In this document: one piece after another, positions 34,750-47,300 of the stretch
Layout of the letters: each line of letters begins with the position of its first letter
How positions within the stretch are numbered: the stretch's first letter is position 1
Assembly: GCA_019914995.1 (NCBI GenBank)
Contig: CM034128.1
Location: forward strand, 1,180,501 to 1,244,500
Direction of reading: 5' to 3'
DNA: 64,000 bases
Source: Acanthochlamys bracteata
Taxonomy: Eukaryota > Streptophyta > Magnoliopsida > Pandanales > Velloziaceae
Position numbers and translations under genes: made by a program
Notes under the pieces: model-generated
What the model was told of the DNA's origin: nothing
Seen by the model: only the letters and a program-made list of their open reading frames with translations
Databases searched by the model: none

Positions 34750-34955
34750 TCGAGAGTGTTTGGAAGTGCTGAGCTTCTCTAAAATGAAGAATAAAAATAT
34801 ATAATAAAATAATTTTATTATGTAAAAGTTTTTTATATTTTTTAAATTTTTAAATAAATTTTTTAAATATTTATAAATTATGTATTAAAAAATATAAAAT
34901 AAAAAAATAAAAAAATACGTTTAAAAAATACAATTCCAAACGCATCCGAAACATG
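34750..34955 (-). repeat. MITE-like element, reverse orientation
   Basis: The ends are GAGAGTGTTTGGAAGTGC and ATTCCAAACGCATCCG. The inside reads as the reverse complement of the family core (ATTATGTAAAAGTTTTTTATA). No coding capacity. Confidence 0.7.
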
Positions 34956-35049
34956 TCTTCTTGAAAGGAAGACGTGTACATTCCGTATGAAATTTTTATT
35001 AAAAATTAAAAAAAATTCCTACAAAGTAATGCAAAGCAGTGCCTACTGT

Positions 35050-35319
35050 TTAATGGGGTCCTGCGGCAAAAGATGCTGTGGATTGATAAGCTTGCTGAGT
35101 AAGCTTGGCTGAAATATGTTTTGAGTGTGATGAATTTGGAGTTTTCTGAGAAGAAGCGGATTGATTAACGCAAAGTGACTTCTTGTTCCAGGCCACCGCA
35201 TGGTGCCCTGAAAGGGACTTCACGAGAAAGAAAAGTAGCAGCAGAGAATTCCTAAATGAGTATTTAGCATGGATTGTCCACTTCAAAACTACGAAAGTTT
35301 TTGTTAATTTTCTAAACAT
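35050..35319 (-). CDS. Hypothetical small protein, 89 aa, possible secreted peptide
   Basis: A complete ATG-to-stop frame. The translation has a hydrophobic stretch (NSLLLLFFLVKSLSG) at about residues 29-43. It is followed by a Ser/Gln/Lys-rich tail that ends in SFAAGPH, loosely like the processed C-termini of plant peptide hormones. It matches no peptide family I recognise. An upstream spliced leader may exist near 35694-35760. Chance occurrence is possible, since it sits in an otherwise non-coding spacer. Confidence 0.25.
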   Translation of the reverse strand: MFRKLTKTFVVLKWTIHAKYSFRNSLLLLFFLVKSLSGHHAVAWNKKSLCVNQSASSQKTPNSSHSKHISAKLTQQAYQSTASFAAGPH

Positions 35320-36507
35320 CGTCTTTCATATCTGAAATAAACTATGCATAATATAGATCATAATCTCAGCGCCTGTAGAATTTGCTGCATATCTCATTAC
35401 TAGATTAATAACATATAGTAAAAAAGTCAGGAGTTGGAACTTTTTAGACTTATTAACTCGAACATGAAAAGTTCGAATTTAGATTACTTACAGAAGGTTA
35501 ATGGGATTGTCGAGTTTAAATCTGCTGCTAATCTACCAAGCAGCTAAAACTAAACCCATAAAGAACCCATTGGCCATTAGCATTCTTTCCGCTTCTTTCA
35601 GCTAAGCAAAATGTGAGACTTTCACCTCTCAGAGACTCAACCATGAACTTGAACTGATTGTTAAAAACAACATAGAGAAGGTAGAGCTTTTACCTGCAGA
35701 AGCAGAACCAATCAACGCAGGCTGCAACCAGACCTCTACACTTGATCTTTGCGCAAAGTGAGAAAAAGAAAGAGAAAATCAAGATTACCAATGAGGTTTC
35801 GTACATTCATCGGATTGATCAAGGAAGCATGGATATATATAGATGTATAGGAGTGTGTTGCACGAGATTCAGTAAGTCACTTGCAGGCCATGTGGAAACA
35901 AACAGTCGAACTGGCAGGATCCAAAACTTTCCAGCTTGCTATACTAAAAAACAAAAGATCTAAAACCTGAACCACAACAGCTAGCTATACTAAAAAACAA
36001 AAGATCTAAAACCTGAAGCACAACAGCTATTTTATTTAACGCAGGTTTTCTTTGCTCTAAAAATCCCAACCTAACTATTCAAGTAACAACTAGTAAGCAA
36101 GCAAATAGTAGTAGTTCATAAATCAAAATCAGAAGTAGCTCAGCAAATCAATGTCATTCTTTATTCTATATATTTCTCCTTCTTAAATGTTTATTTGGTC
36201 AGAGTGATGGTGACGACTACTGCTACTTAGTGCTAGATGCTAATGAAAGATGCTTCATCAACGTCGTGTTTCACGTCTCAGTATAAATAGTTAATGTCTA
36301 CTATTGGATCAGTAATGATCGGGTTCAGAACCTTGTCATTACAGCAGATTTCAGTACAGCTCACTTCTGCTTGACTAATGAGAAAATCTGAAAATGTGAG
36401 AAGATTCTTCATTCAAATTCATTGAAAAATAGTAATCAGAAACGATAAAGAACTAGTACCAAAAGTCTTCAAGATTTTCTTTCTTTTTCTTTTTTTTTTT
36501 TTTGGAA

Positions 36508-39500
36508 TCAAGCTTTGACAGGCTCTGTAGTGAGTCCGAATCCAAAAGGAAATAATGGATCATAGTGAGGGTCACCAATGTTCATTGGCAGCTGATCCAC
36601 TGACTTGAACCATGTTCGTGCAAGCTTGCCGGTGAAACCATAGTCGCCAAACAATACATCAGCAACCCCTTGGCCTTCACTTCCAGGGAGCCAAGCAGCA
36701 ACAAGTGCGTCAATCATGTTCATGTATGGCTCGATTACAAGAGGGCGTCCAGATACAACAATAACTATGCATTTAATGTTGCTGCAGATGTTCTTGATAG
36801 TGCTTGTTCCTGGATCCGAAATTGTCAGCTTCTGGTCGTCACCAAATGTTTCGGCATACGGGTGTTCCCCAACAGCTACGATAGCGTAGGAAAATCCACC
36901 TTTCTTAACAAAGTCTGCGTCCGGGTTTTCAGAGTACACTAATTTTGTGGCCGGATCAATGGCAGATTTCACAGCGTCAAGAATTGTTGTACCTTACCAA
37001 AGACACAGGGTACATATATGATTGCTCTTCTACTCAGAAGTAGGGTATGTAAATTGTATGGTGATAAAAGCGTGTTTACCTGCAGTCAGATTGTTACCGC
37101 CGAGCCCTTGCCAAGTGATTGTCCATCCTCCACACTGATAGCCAAGGTTGTGTGTGTGACTTCCTGCAACAAGGATCCTTGTAGACTTCTTTGGAAGAGG
37201 AAGAAGAGGTTTATCACCGGGTTTTCCATTCTTCAAAAGGACTAGTGACCTTCTCACGGCCTCCCTGGCCAACTCACGATGTTCCTGATCATTGAGTTCA
37301 ACATAACGCTTACATCCAAATATGATGTTTACAAAGAGTTGAAACTTTTGAGTTCAGAAGGTTTTATGTATAGGTTGTACTGACTTGTTTCCCGACCTCA
37401 GCAGATAAGCTGTAGTCAGAGTAGGGTTTCTCAAAGAGGCCCAGAATGAACTTGACACGAAGGATTCTTCTTACAGCATCATTGATTCGTTGCATGGGAA
37501 TGAAGTTGCTCTTAACAAGTCTGGTCAGGTCATTGATGAACTCTGGGTAGGCGTATGGAATCATTATCTGCAATACATGCCCATGTAAGAGTAGTAGTGT
37601 AACTAAGAGCAGTTGTGTAAAATTGAGAACAATCTACTATCTCTACTTTGCGTATGTCTGATTTATGTAGCAAACAAGAATCGCATTCAACATGGACCAA
37701 ATATTCAGACTAGTAACGGTAATTTATATCTGGATCTTTTTCTTGACCATCTTCACTACTTCATTCTATCGGTGGACAGTTATAGCATCTCGAACAATGA
37801 CAGTCCATGTTATATGGGAACTCACCATATCGATGCCAGCATTAACCCCAGCCAAGACAGAGTAGGTATAATTTGCATGAAGAGGAGAAGTTATTTTGTC
37901 AATCCCTTGCCAGTCTGATATGATGAAACCCTGCATTCATATCATGAATTTAGCCTTACTAAGTTGAAGAAACAGCTTTGCGAAGTACGATGATGCATTA
38001 TAATCTAAACTGACCCTAGTTTAGGCCTTTAGAGAAACTAACCCTGAAACGGAGCTTGTTTTTGAGGAAATCAGTCACCAAATAATGGTTTGCATGCATC
38101 TTAATTCCATTCCAACTGGAGAAAGAAACCATAACAGTAGAAACACCTTTGCTGACAGCACTATAGTACGGGGGCATGTGGATGCTAAGCAGCTCATGTA
38201 GATTGACAATTGTATTGTTCTCATTGATTCCCTTATAGGTTCCACCGTCACCAACATAATGCTTGGCACAAGCTGCAACATTTTGGCTGTATGATAATTG
38301 ATTGGCGTCAACAAACTTGGCAAAATCAGAAGCAAAATGCTCAAAGTAAAACCAAGTGCTTACTTTCCAGCAACAAATGGAACACCTTTGCGTGAATTTG
38401 CTGGAATATCACCTTGCAGACCAGGAATTATCTCGGTCATTGCTTGGACAATCTTAGGATCTTCACTATAGCTCTCATAACATCGACCCCATCTTGGATC
38501 TCTACACACCTGAAGGAGTAAAACCCCCAATTCAAACTCTGCAAAGGAAGCTAAGAACAAGATAGAATTCAATGGAACTGAGACAGATTAAGTTTATTTA
38601 CCGCAACACATGGAGCAAAGACATAAGGGATTCCTGTGGCTCTAACTTCGACAGCAGTGGCAGCCCCAATTTTCTTCACAAGGATTGGGTCCCTGGTTTT
38701 CACTAACTCATGTGAACAATGATAATAGTACGCAACAATTTGAAACAATTGTTTACATAGGCAATACATGCTGCTGAATCCTCAAAACATCAAAGTCCTT
38801 ACATACAAAGAGCGACTTTGTGGAAACTATAAAACTACAACAATTTTTTTTTAACTGCTATCACAAAGATAAACAGAAAATCAAATACTAATAGAAGTTA
38901 ACTTAGACCATAAAATCTCAATTCCATGTTGAAGAATTTGAGTGAAAAAAAAAAAACACTAACAGACCACAAAATTTAACAACTACGAACTACGAAAACT
39001 GCCATGTTAAAATGACAAAAACACAATCCCAGAAGATAAAAGGCATACTTTAGCATATTGCTGGACAACATATAACTTGCCTGGTAACTCCAAGTCCAAC
39101 ATTGTGTGGAAATATTGTAGCTCTGTAAACATTATTATGCCCATGAACAGCATCGATCCCATAAATCATTGGAATCCCAAGACGGGTAGATAAGGCAGCT
39201 TTCTGCATCCCATTCACCATATTAACCCATGCCTCTGGAGAAGCATGAGGAGCAGGTACGCTACCACCACCACTCAACACGCTCCCTACATTCCAGATAT
39301 CAAGTTAGCATCAATATCATTACTTCATTTTTTTTTGGCACATGTTCTTGCTGAACTACAATCAGCCCTTTTTACCTATAAAGTTATTTTTTATGACATC
39401 TGCAGTGGCATTCTCCATTGCAATCTGTGACATTTGCCCAATCTTTTCAGTAAGTGTCATCCGGTTCAAAAGATCATTTATCCTAACATTCAAGGGAAGC

Positions 39501-39604
39501 TTAGGATCCTTATACTTCAAAGAATCAGCTCTTCCAACTGTTACCCAGCCCAGAAACAGTACAAGAAACAATATGTGGTGCCTCTTCATCTTTGACCAAA
39601 GCAT
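36508..39604 (-). CDS. GH3-5: secreted GH3 beta-glucosidase (subgroup B)
   Basis: Nine coding exons: 39376-39604, 39081-39285, 38602-38692, 38364-38509, 38043-38286, 37826-37930, 37385-37567, 37080-37284, 36508-36992; 1,893 nt, 630 aa. I used the first ATG ([10 protein letters not shown]). The ATG at 39589 ([15 protein letters not shown]) is an equally good signal-peptide start. The nucleophile is Asp311 (codon 37913-37915) in [21 protein letters not shown] and the acid/base motif [11 protein letters not shown] are intact. It differs from the other copies in QRINDAVRR for SRIDDAVTR. Intron 2 (38693-39080) is the longest in the array and still has the GC donor. The exon 9 acceptor is an unusual GGTAAG. 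Nearest relative in the array is GH3-4. Confidence 0.94.
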
Positions 39605-39612
39605 TCACAATC

Positions 39613-40158
39613 CTGACAGAACAGAATAACATTTAGTAATGCTGAAGCAAATATCCGTGTTTTGTTATGATAAATTTCCAGTACCATAACAAGCAATCAT
39701 TTAGCCGCAATCTATACTTGTACTCTTTTTTGACATGCATGAAGAAGTGAAACATGAGTACAGTAGCTTATCCTAGCAACTACATATTTTTATATCAAGT
39801 TTAAATCTGAAACAAAAGCAATCATGAAAACCAAGTCTAGAAAATAACTACTGAAACAAGCCCATAGACTTAGATCAAAATTAAAGGTTGTATTTTGGTT
39901 GAAAAAATTCACTGATAAACCCTAAACGACAATGTCGATTCCAATATTAGACAAGAAAACAGGGATACAACATTACCAGCACACTACGATCAACTCAGTC
40001 ATTTTCTTTCTACTGCAGAATTCGAAACCATGTCTACGCCACCATGTTAGAAAACTGAAAAGATTTCTTTCTACTTGTTTCCAATGAAAATGTGAGATAA
40101 TATCACAGCTAATTCAAAATAAAGAAAAAGAAAAGATAAAAATTTTCCTTCTTCTTAC
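39613..40158 (-). other. Probable 5' UTR intron of GH3-5
   Basis: A minus-strand acceptor (GTCAG) directly precedes the short leader before the ATG. A donor (GTAAGAAG) lies at 40158. The arrangement mirrors the leader intron proposed for GH3-1. Not tested by transcripts. Confidence 0.4.
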
Positions 40159-40329
40159 CAAGAAACAAAGATTGCTCAGAACCAGTAGAAGCACAAGAGT
40201 CAATTTCTAATTTTCTATACAACAGAATAAAGAAGAAGAGAAATTGCAGAACAAGAAAAGATCAAAACTTGAAAAATGTAGGAACGAGTTTTGAGAGTGT
40301 TGCACAGATTCTCATAAATAGGAACATAT

Positions 40330-41102
40330 GTACAAAGAGTGTCGCGGAGGAGACTGGTCAGTTGAGTTAACCGAGATTCCTGTCGTGTTCTTTAAATTAG
40401 TCAAAGTCCCATGCAATGCGGCCCAATTTGATTCAAAATCGCTACTGGGCCGAAAATCCATTCAAAGTTAACCTTTAAAAGCCTGCTTTGATAATTAAAC
40501 CCACTCAATACAGGTGACTAACAACACATTACAATCATGAAAAATATTCAAAAAGATAAACAAGAGATGTTATAAGCTACTGTTGAAACGCATCCAAGTA
40601 GAAGAGAAGGTAATTTAAATAAAATAAAACTATATAGAAACCATGAAACATCGCAGCCTATCATGGTGTCCATACTAGCAGAACTAAAAATTGTTCTAAC
40701 ATCAACAACAAACAATAAGAACAACACTGGCCACAGAATGTGGTTCAATTAGACATCCAACCCGAAAGAAGTCACAAGGCTTAAAAGAACAACTACTTGA
40801 TAAGGTGTTGCTAAGAGGATAACAATTAGTTTATAATTCTGTAAAAGAATAGCCAAACTCAATAAAATATCTCTTCTTCCCATTTCAGAAGTTGCGGCCA
40901 TATGCGAATTCATTCTTTTTCAGGGAAATATAAGGGAATCACACATTATGATCGACACCAAATAAGCCATTGGATTGCATTAAAAATCATCAAAGAATGT
41001 AGTACAATCATACATTCAGCAAAAATTGGCATTCCTACACCTTTTACAAGAGTACTATAGAAAAATAAACAAAATCATGAAAACAACAGTAGGGGTGAAT
41101 GC
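40330..41102. other. Spacer between the 3' end of BPA1-like and the GH3-5 promoter
   Basis: No gene is recognised. The left part should hold the GH3-5 promoter. The right part next to 41102 should be the BPA1-like 3' UTR. The 66-codon frame at 40548-40748 shows no domain. Confidence 0.4.
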
Positions 41103-43753
41103 TACTGCAATTGCTGAGCAACTTTCATCATGTCAAGCAACTTGCCAGCAGTGAGAAACAAATCACAATCATCCAACAATCCACCAGCGTGCTGTTGAGG
41201 AAGTCCTGGCGACTCCAACTACAATAAATTCGAGCTTTCTTTGTTCGAGTTGGTAAACATCCAGCTAATCCAGTCAGCAGCTAGTTATGCAGCTACAGGA
41301 TTATCCTGGATTAAGAAGCAGTAAATGGATTTTGTTAGTTGAAAGGGAGTACACATACTATGTCAACCTCACAGTGACATCTCAGCAACTGCAAGGAATG
41401 CATACATTCTCTCCTCTTTGATGCCATACCTAACTCCCAGTGAATGAATTTTATGCGGTACCAGGCAACTCACTAAAAAATCATGTTGAAAAATTCTAGA
41501 AGTTACATTAACTCGAAGTTTTAACATTACAATATAAACATCAATTTTATCATACTTGATCTGAAGGAAGCTCATATGAACAGCAGAAGTTGCAAAGAGA
41601 GCTTATAGTGGCAACAGGTACATTACTACATTACTCTTTAAGAAACATTATGGTGCAGTGGAATGATTAAAACAATTGAGTAGACCTTACCCAATTGCAT
41701 TATAATCAGAAGATCCTTTGTCAATACCAGATAAACATTGATTGTCTCGATGCATATAGGACAGTTGATTGTAGACAAGGGCATATCCATGCATGCAAGA
41801 AGCACTACCCCAATAGAAGGCAAAACTAAAACAAGAAACATTTTCATTCAGGAGACGGCCAGAATAATTAGCTCACCTTTGCTGTCAAGTTTGAAACAGC
41901 CAGATGGAACTTTTCTCTAGTTTTTGTTCCAGCAATTTGACCTGCTTGTGCTACTTTACTGAAAGCATCACTTAGCCAAGCTGTTCCAGCAGTAACATAT
42001 CTGTTCATTAGTGAAAAGTTGAACATCAACACCTACCTCAAAGTATATATGCACGGAACTTTGATACACGAGCAGCAACACAAACAACTTAAACACCAAA
42101 TATAAGAAAATAGGATGCAGAAAGTAAAATGATAGATTTAAACCAGGTGTGCTACATAAACATGAGCTCTAGTGCTTCATGTTTGTCCATGTGAACAACT
42201 TTGGTGATCCGGTGCATGTACTTCCCATGTGATAGTTACTGCTTGTTTTGACAGCTAATGGCAGAGACTCAATAGCATAAAATGAATGAATCAGTTTAAA
42301 TGCGAACAAAAAAGTACCTGTTTGTTTTGACAGCTGAGCCAGTGTCGTTTAACTTCTGCTCTGCCACCGTTAAGACCGCCATTGTTCTATCAGATACATG
42401 CAGCTTCTGATCCACTGATTTGACTTTCTCATTAACAACTGAAATTCCAACTGTTATCTTTTCCGAAAGACCAACCCGTCTGTCAAAGGAAATAACCTTT
42501 GCAGATGCACTGGCTCTCAACCGATGTTTCTCATCAAAGGCTTTAGCTTTGTTCAGAGCATCTTGCCTGATAGCTGAACCTTTTTCCAGCATCCCATTCA
42601 TCACAGTTTGGGCTTTGCTTACATAAACGCGATTGCTGCTTGAATCATTACTTCCAGACTGCATGAACAAAAGACCAGTGTTACTCCAAAACAGCAAACA
42701 CAATTTCATGTATGCATTCAAATTTATTGCAAGGACAATTGAAGTTCGAATGTTAAAGCTTAAGGCATCTCGAAAGATATACTAGAATTTATAGACACCT
42801 TAGTGCTTGGTACATAGTTTCCAACAGGTGTTCTGCTTGCAACCTCTCCAAGAATGATTCTCTGCACGAAAATCAGCAAGCAATTAACTTGAACATCCAA
42901 CATTAAGCTGGAAATACCTAAAAAAGTCTTCACCTACCTCCTGAACTTCAGGCACATAATTTTCAGCTGGAGTTATTCTAACTATCTGATCAACTATTGT
43001 AGCTCCCTGAAAGTACAAATCACAAACAAATTGTGATCACCAGATCCGTAACCAACTCTTATAACAGCATCAACCATTCGACGCCCAATCTCAAATAGAT
43101 GACTTAAATTGTCTAAACTAACTACTTCCAACTCAAGCCTTGCATAACAAACTTGCAAACAAAGACTATCTTCACTTGCAAAACAAAAATTTCAGTGGTG
43201 TGAATCGACTCAACCCTATACTAAGGTCAAGAGAAACAAACTACCGACAACAGTAAGGCAATCTCAAGTGCCTTTGCCTCCTTGAATGTCACGAACGCCG
43301 TTCTTTGCATTCCGTCATTACTGCAACAGAAAATAAATAAATAAGTAAATAAAATTAACCCGAAAGAAAAGCCAAGAAGTTTCAGAACAAATCAAAACAG
43401 CAATGCAACAACAAGCAAACTACCCTAACTACAAAACAATATCTAAACCAAAAGATGGCAATACGAACTAAATTAAAAAAAAGTTTCACAAAAATTGCAA
43501 GTAAAATCAAGAAAAAGTTCAAGAAAGAAAATATCTTACCAGCGGATCTCAACACTCTCGATTTCTCCAGAAAAAGAAAAGAACTCTCTAATTTCTCTCT
43601 CCCCCGCTAGATCTGATATGTTCTTCACTTCCACTGTTCGCGTTTGAATCTTCTCAAAACAAAATTTCAAAAAATTCAGAAAATAAAAAGAATCAATTCT
43701 TACGCTTCGAATTTGAAACCTGAATTAAAGAAACACCAGGAACTCACCAGCAT
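41103..43753 (-). CDS. BPA1-like: RRM protein similar to BPA1 (binding partner of ACD11)
   Basis: The plant BPA1 family interacts with ACD11, a ceramide-phosphate transfer protein, and modulates cell death and immunity. Eight coding exons: 43748-43753, 43540-43649, 43245-43320, 42938-43007, 42799-42861, 42318-42658, 42001 side of 41877-42000, 41103-41218; 906 nt, 301 aa. The N-terminal RRM (about 5-80) reads TRTVEVKNISDLA, then REFFSFSGEIESVEI (an RNP2/helix-like region) and QRTAFVTFKEAKALEIALLL. Next come a linker with NYVPEVQE and NYVPSTK, then a helical Lys/Ala-rich region with EKGSAIRQDALNKAKAFDEK and repeated short helices. The first coding exon holds only Met-Leu, but the splice to the RRM exon is needed because no ATG precedes the RRM otherwise. 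The C-terminal LLDMMKVAQQLQ exon rests on splice signals only. Confidence 0.85.
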
Positions 43754-43902
43754 TTTCTCAAAAGATCGTTCTTTAGCCTTTACTAGAAATTATGAAGAAA
43801 ACTACAACTTTATTAGATAATTTTCAGGATTTCTTGGTCTTCACGAACTAATAATTTTGCTTCTCTCTGTATCTCTCTGTGCGTCTCTGCTTTTCAAGCG
43901 CG

Positions 43903-43909
43903 CTTTATA
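43903..43909 (-). promoter_or_regulatory. Candidate TATA box of BPA1-like
   Basis: The minus strand reads TATAAAG about 150 bases before the start codon. A CTCTCTGT-rich (plus strand AGAG-complementary) leader lies in between. Confidence 0.5.
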
Positions 43910-43929
43910 ATCGGTAAATTACGAAGAAG

Positions 43930-46900
43930 AAGGTTTGATTTACCAAATAAACCCCTAACAAGTTATATTACAACAAAACTGCCATCCTCTTAAGACTTAT
44001 ACAAGCAGTGATGGTATAAATGTAATTACTAGGGAATTATGGGTATTTAATAACGAGTTGAAGCAGCACAGTTATTCAAACTAACTCTCAACTATATTGA
44101 AATCTGTACTTTCGCCGTCTTTTTAAAACACGCGAGATCTTTTTCGTTATTATAACGAACTAATAGACTAAAGTGTAAAAGAATTGAGGCAAGGTTTGCT
44201 TTGTTTATTACAAGGGACGGCCGGATTACAATTATGGTCAAGGGTTAGTTTCAAAATACACCTAACACTTTAAACTAAACTACAACAAATACTTGTGTTG
44301 TTTTGATTGCCAGCCCAGCTGCCTTTTATTATGTTTGCTGAAAAGTGAAACTTCTGGTTCTGGTCAGAAATATCAGAATAATTTCAGGAAAATTAAATTT
44401 TTTATATTTTGTAAATTTTAAATAATTTTTTTAAATATTTATAAAAAAATATATTAAAATCATAAAATATAAAATAAACTATTTTAAAATACCAAACGTT
44501 CTTTTAATATATTTCATGGCTACAAATTTTTAGTAATCAAAATATGCATTGTTCTTGCAGTTGAATCGTTTGGAAGATTCTCTTTGCAAGTTACTTGTAA
44601 GTATTCAAAATTTTAAATAAATTTGTTTATTAATTTATGTTCATGACAAAAAAAAAAAAAAAACAAACCAAGCATTGATTAGGTGATGGATGAACGGTGC
44701 GTTATAAAATAGAATTTTTTTAAAACGAAAAATATTTTTATTTTTTAAAAAAAAAAGTTTTATTTTTTTTATTTTCAAAAAATAATAAAAATATTTTATT
44801 TCGTAAAATTTTTTATATTATTTAAATTTTTAAATACTTATAAAATATATATTAAAAAATATGAAATAAAAAAAATTGAAAAATTATTTTTGATAAACAG
44901 TGCCAAACGCTTCCAAAATCATTTTGTCTCTAATAAGGTCACATTTTTTATGTCATACATTTTAATTTTTAAATTCATTTTTAATATAAAATAAATAAAA
45001 ATTTAAAATATAATTTTTTATTAAAGTTTTTAAAATTTATTATTTATACAAAATTAATATAAAAATTATTTTTTATTAAGTATTTTTAATTAAATTTGAA
45101 TTTTTTTTAAACACATTCTAAGAGTGTTTACCAACTCTTTCAATTTATTTTTTTCTTTCATTTTTGACTCATAAAATAAACACAATAACTTAATTTAATT
45201 TTTAATAAGTATTTATTTTCAAAATTTAAATTATAAAATTAATAATTGATTTTTAAAAAACTCATTTTAAAAAGTTCAATTCAGAAAAAATATGCCAACC
45301 CTAAAATAGTTGCCAGCGAAGAAACCACAAGCCCATACCCTGTTAGTTGGCATCGATCACATTTTCAAATATTCTTTTTTCTTAATTTTAAGATAAGAAT
45401 AGACACTCTCTGAAATATACTAATCCTACGTGCCTGCCAAAAGCTGCTTTGGTTTAGATTTTTAAAAACTATTTCATAATTTTTAATATATTTTTTATAA
45501 GTATATAAAAAATTTATTTAAAAATTTAGAAAGTGTAGAAAAATTTTTAAGTAGTGAAATTTTTTTATTGCATATTTTAATTATTTTTTAGAAATAAAAA
45601 ATAAATTTTATTTTTCAAAAAAAATAAAAATATTTTTTATTTTAAAAAATTTTATTTCATAAATATTTTCAAACGTTCTCTCGTATTATTTAGTGAATGT
45701 TTGCAATTGCTTATTTAAAAAAACTTTTTTAGAAAAAAGATATTTTGAAAATTATTTTAAAATAAGTCATATTTTTTATTTTAAAAAATAATAAAAATAA
45801 CTAATGAAAAGATTTTATTATGCAGAATTTTTCTGTACTATTTAATTTTTTTAAAATTCTCTAAAATATTCTAAAAATTTTATAAATAAATATAAAATAA
45901 AAAATTAGGAGAAAAAAGCTCTTCCAAATATGATTTAATGTGTAATACCAAGTTACCTCCCTTATGCAAAAACTGTCGGAGTTGATAAAAGTAAATTTTT
46001 AAAAAATAAGTTCATAGTAAATAAATTATTAAAAAAATGAATTCAAAATTAATTTATAAATGAATGATATAAAAATTCGCAAATATTTCTGGTGGACAAA
46101 AATTAATTTGAAATGCAGTAAAACTCGCGCAGTTGTTGTCTGTCTTTGGACGAGCTGTTGTAACGGAGTCGTTAAATGCAAAACATGGATACGTTAGGCC
46201 GTTTTGAAGTACTTTTTAAATAAAATATATTTTTATTTTTTTGAAAAATAAGTTTTATTTTTAATTTTAAAAAATAATAATAATAATAATAATATATAAT
46301 AAAAATCTATTTATATAGAATTTTTTTATATTTTTAAAATTTTAAATAAATTTATAAATACTTATAAAAACTATATTAAAAAATATAAATAAAAATTAAA
46401 AAATAATTTTTAAGGTAAGTAATCACAAACGTAATCTAAGCAATGATGGCCGAGGCGTTGCTAAGTGTGCGTTTGAGATTGATTATGAAATAAATTTTTT
46501 TAAAATTAAAAATATTTTTGTTATTTTTTAAAAACAAATTTTTTTTATTTTTAAAAAATAATAAAAATATATAATAAAAAGATCTCATTACGTAAAATTT
46601 TTTTATATTATCTAAATTTTTAAATATTTATAAAATATGTATTAAAAAATATAAAATAAAAAAAATTCAAAAAATAATTTTTTAAATGGGATGCCAAACG
46701 CATTCTAAGCACTGCATGGAGTGGCTGTTTGGACGTTCTTCAAAAACAATTTTTTAATTTTTATTTTATATTTTTTAATATATGTTTTATAAATATTTAG
46801 AAAATATAAAAAATTTTATATAGTGAAAATTTTTTAATGTTTATTTTATTTTTTAGTTAAAAAATAAAAATATTTTTTTATTTTAAAAATACTCACTAAC

Positions 46901-47300
46901 GCTTCCGGAGACTGTAGCTTCACCGGCAAACTGGCACCCACTTAGTTTCAAGTATGTAAATCAACTGCCTATGACGCCAATATCCCTTAGGATATGGTCT
47001 CACTAGTAAAGAAACGTTTACAAAACATAATTTATTTGAAATGATAAGTATTTTGAAAAAAATTCCTAAATTTCCCCTAAGGCATGAATTGGAGAAAATA
47101 GTCACCTATTGAAAAAGTTGCCAACTATGAGAAGCAGCACATGGCACACAATCAACCACAATCCTAACACTAGCAAAACCTTCCAATTCCACAAACAATA
47201 TAAAAATCCAACCATGAAAGTTGAAGGAAACCAAATTCAGAAAGCAGGAAAGCTAAACCACAATCGAAGCTGCACTCTCATTTCCTACTAGGAATCCATT
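43930..47300. repeat. Nest of MITE-like elements in gene-free AT-rich DNA
   Basis: I see no gene. At least six copies of one short element family lie here in both orientations: about 44385-44515 (partial), 44690-44930, 45440-45690, 45705-45935, 46195-46440, 46465-46712 and 46728-46905. Each complete copy is about 180-260 bases. The ends carry GCGTTTG or CAAACGC-type inverted repeats, and several copies are flanked by CTAAG or TTAG. The core GTAGAAAAATTTT...AGTGAAATTTTTTTATT or its complement is recognisable in most. No transposase is visible, so these are non-autonomous. Confidence 0.75.

Larger units (their letters stand above)
34200..36507. other. Spacer between GH3-5 and GH3-4
   Basis: A TATATA-type sequence near 34396-34404 probably serves GH3-4. 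A MITE-like element lies at 34750-34955 and a piece of another at about 34590-34660. An 89-codon ORF is listed separately. A 48-base phrase, AGCTAGCTATACTAAAAAACAAAAG and what follows, is partly repeated in direct orientation at about 35935-35965 and 35980-36015. Confidence 0.5.

Noticed and set aside
44140..47000. LTR retrotransposon or intact DNA transposon
   Set aside because: No reverse transcriptase, integrase or transposase text in any frame. Only short non-coding repeats are present.
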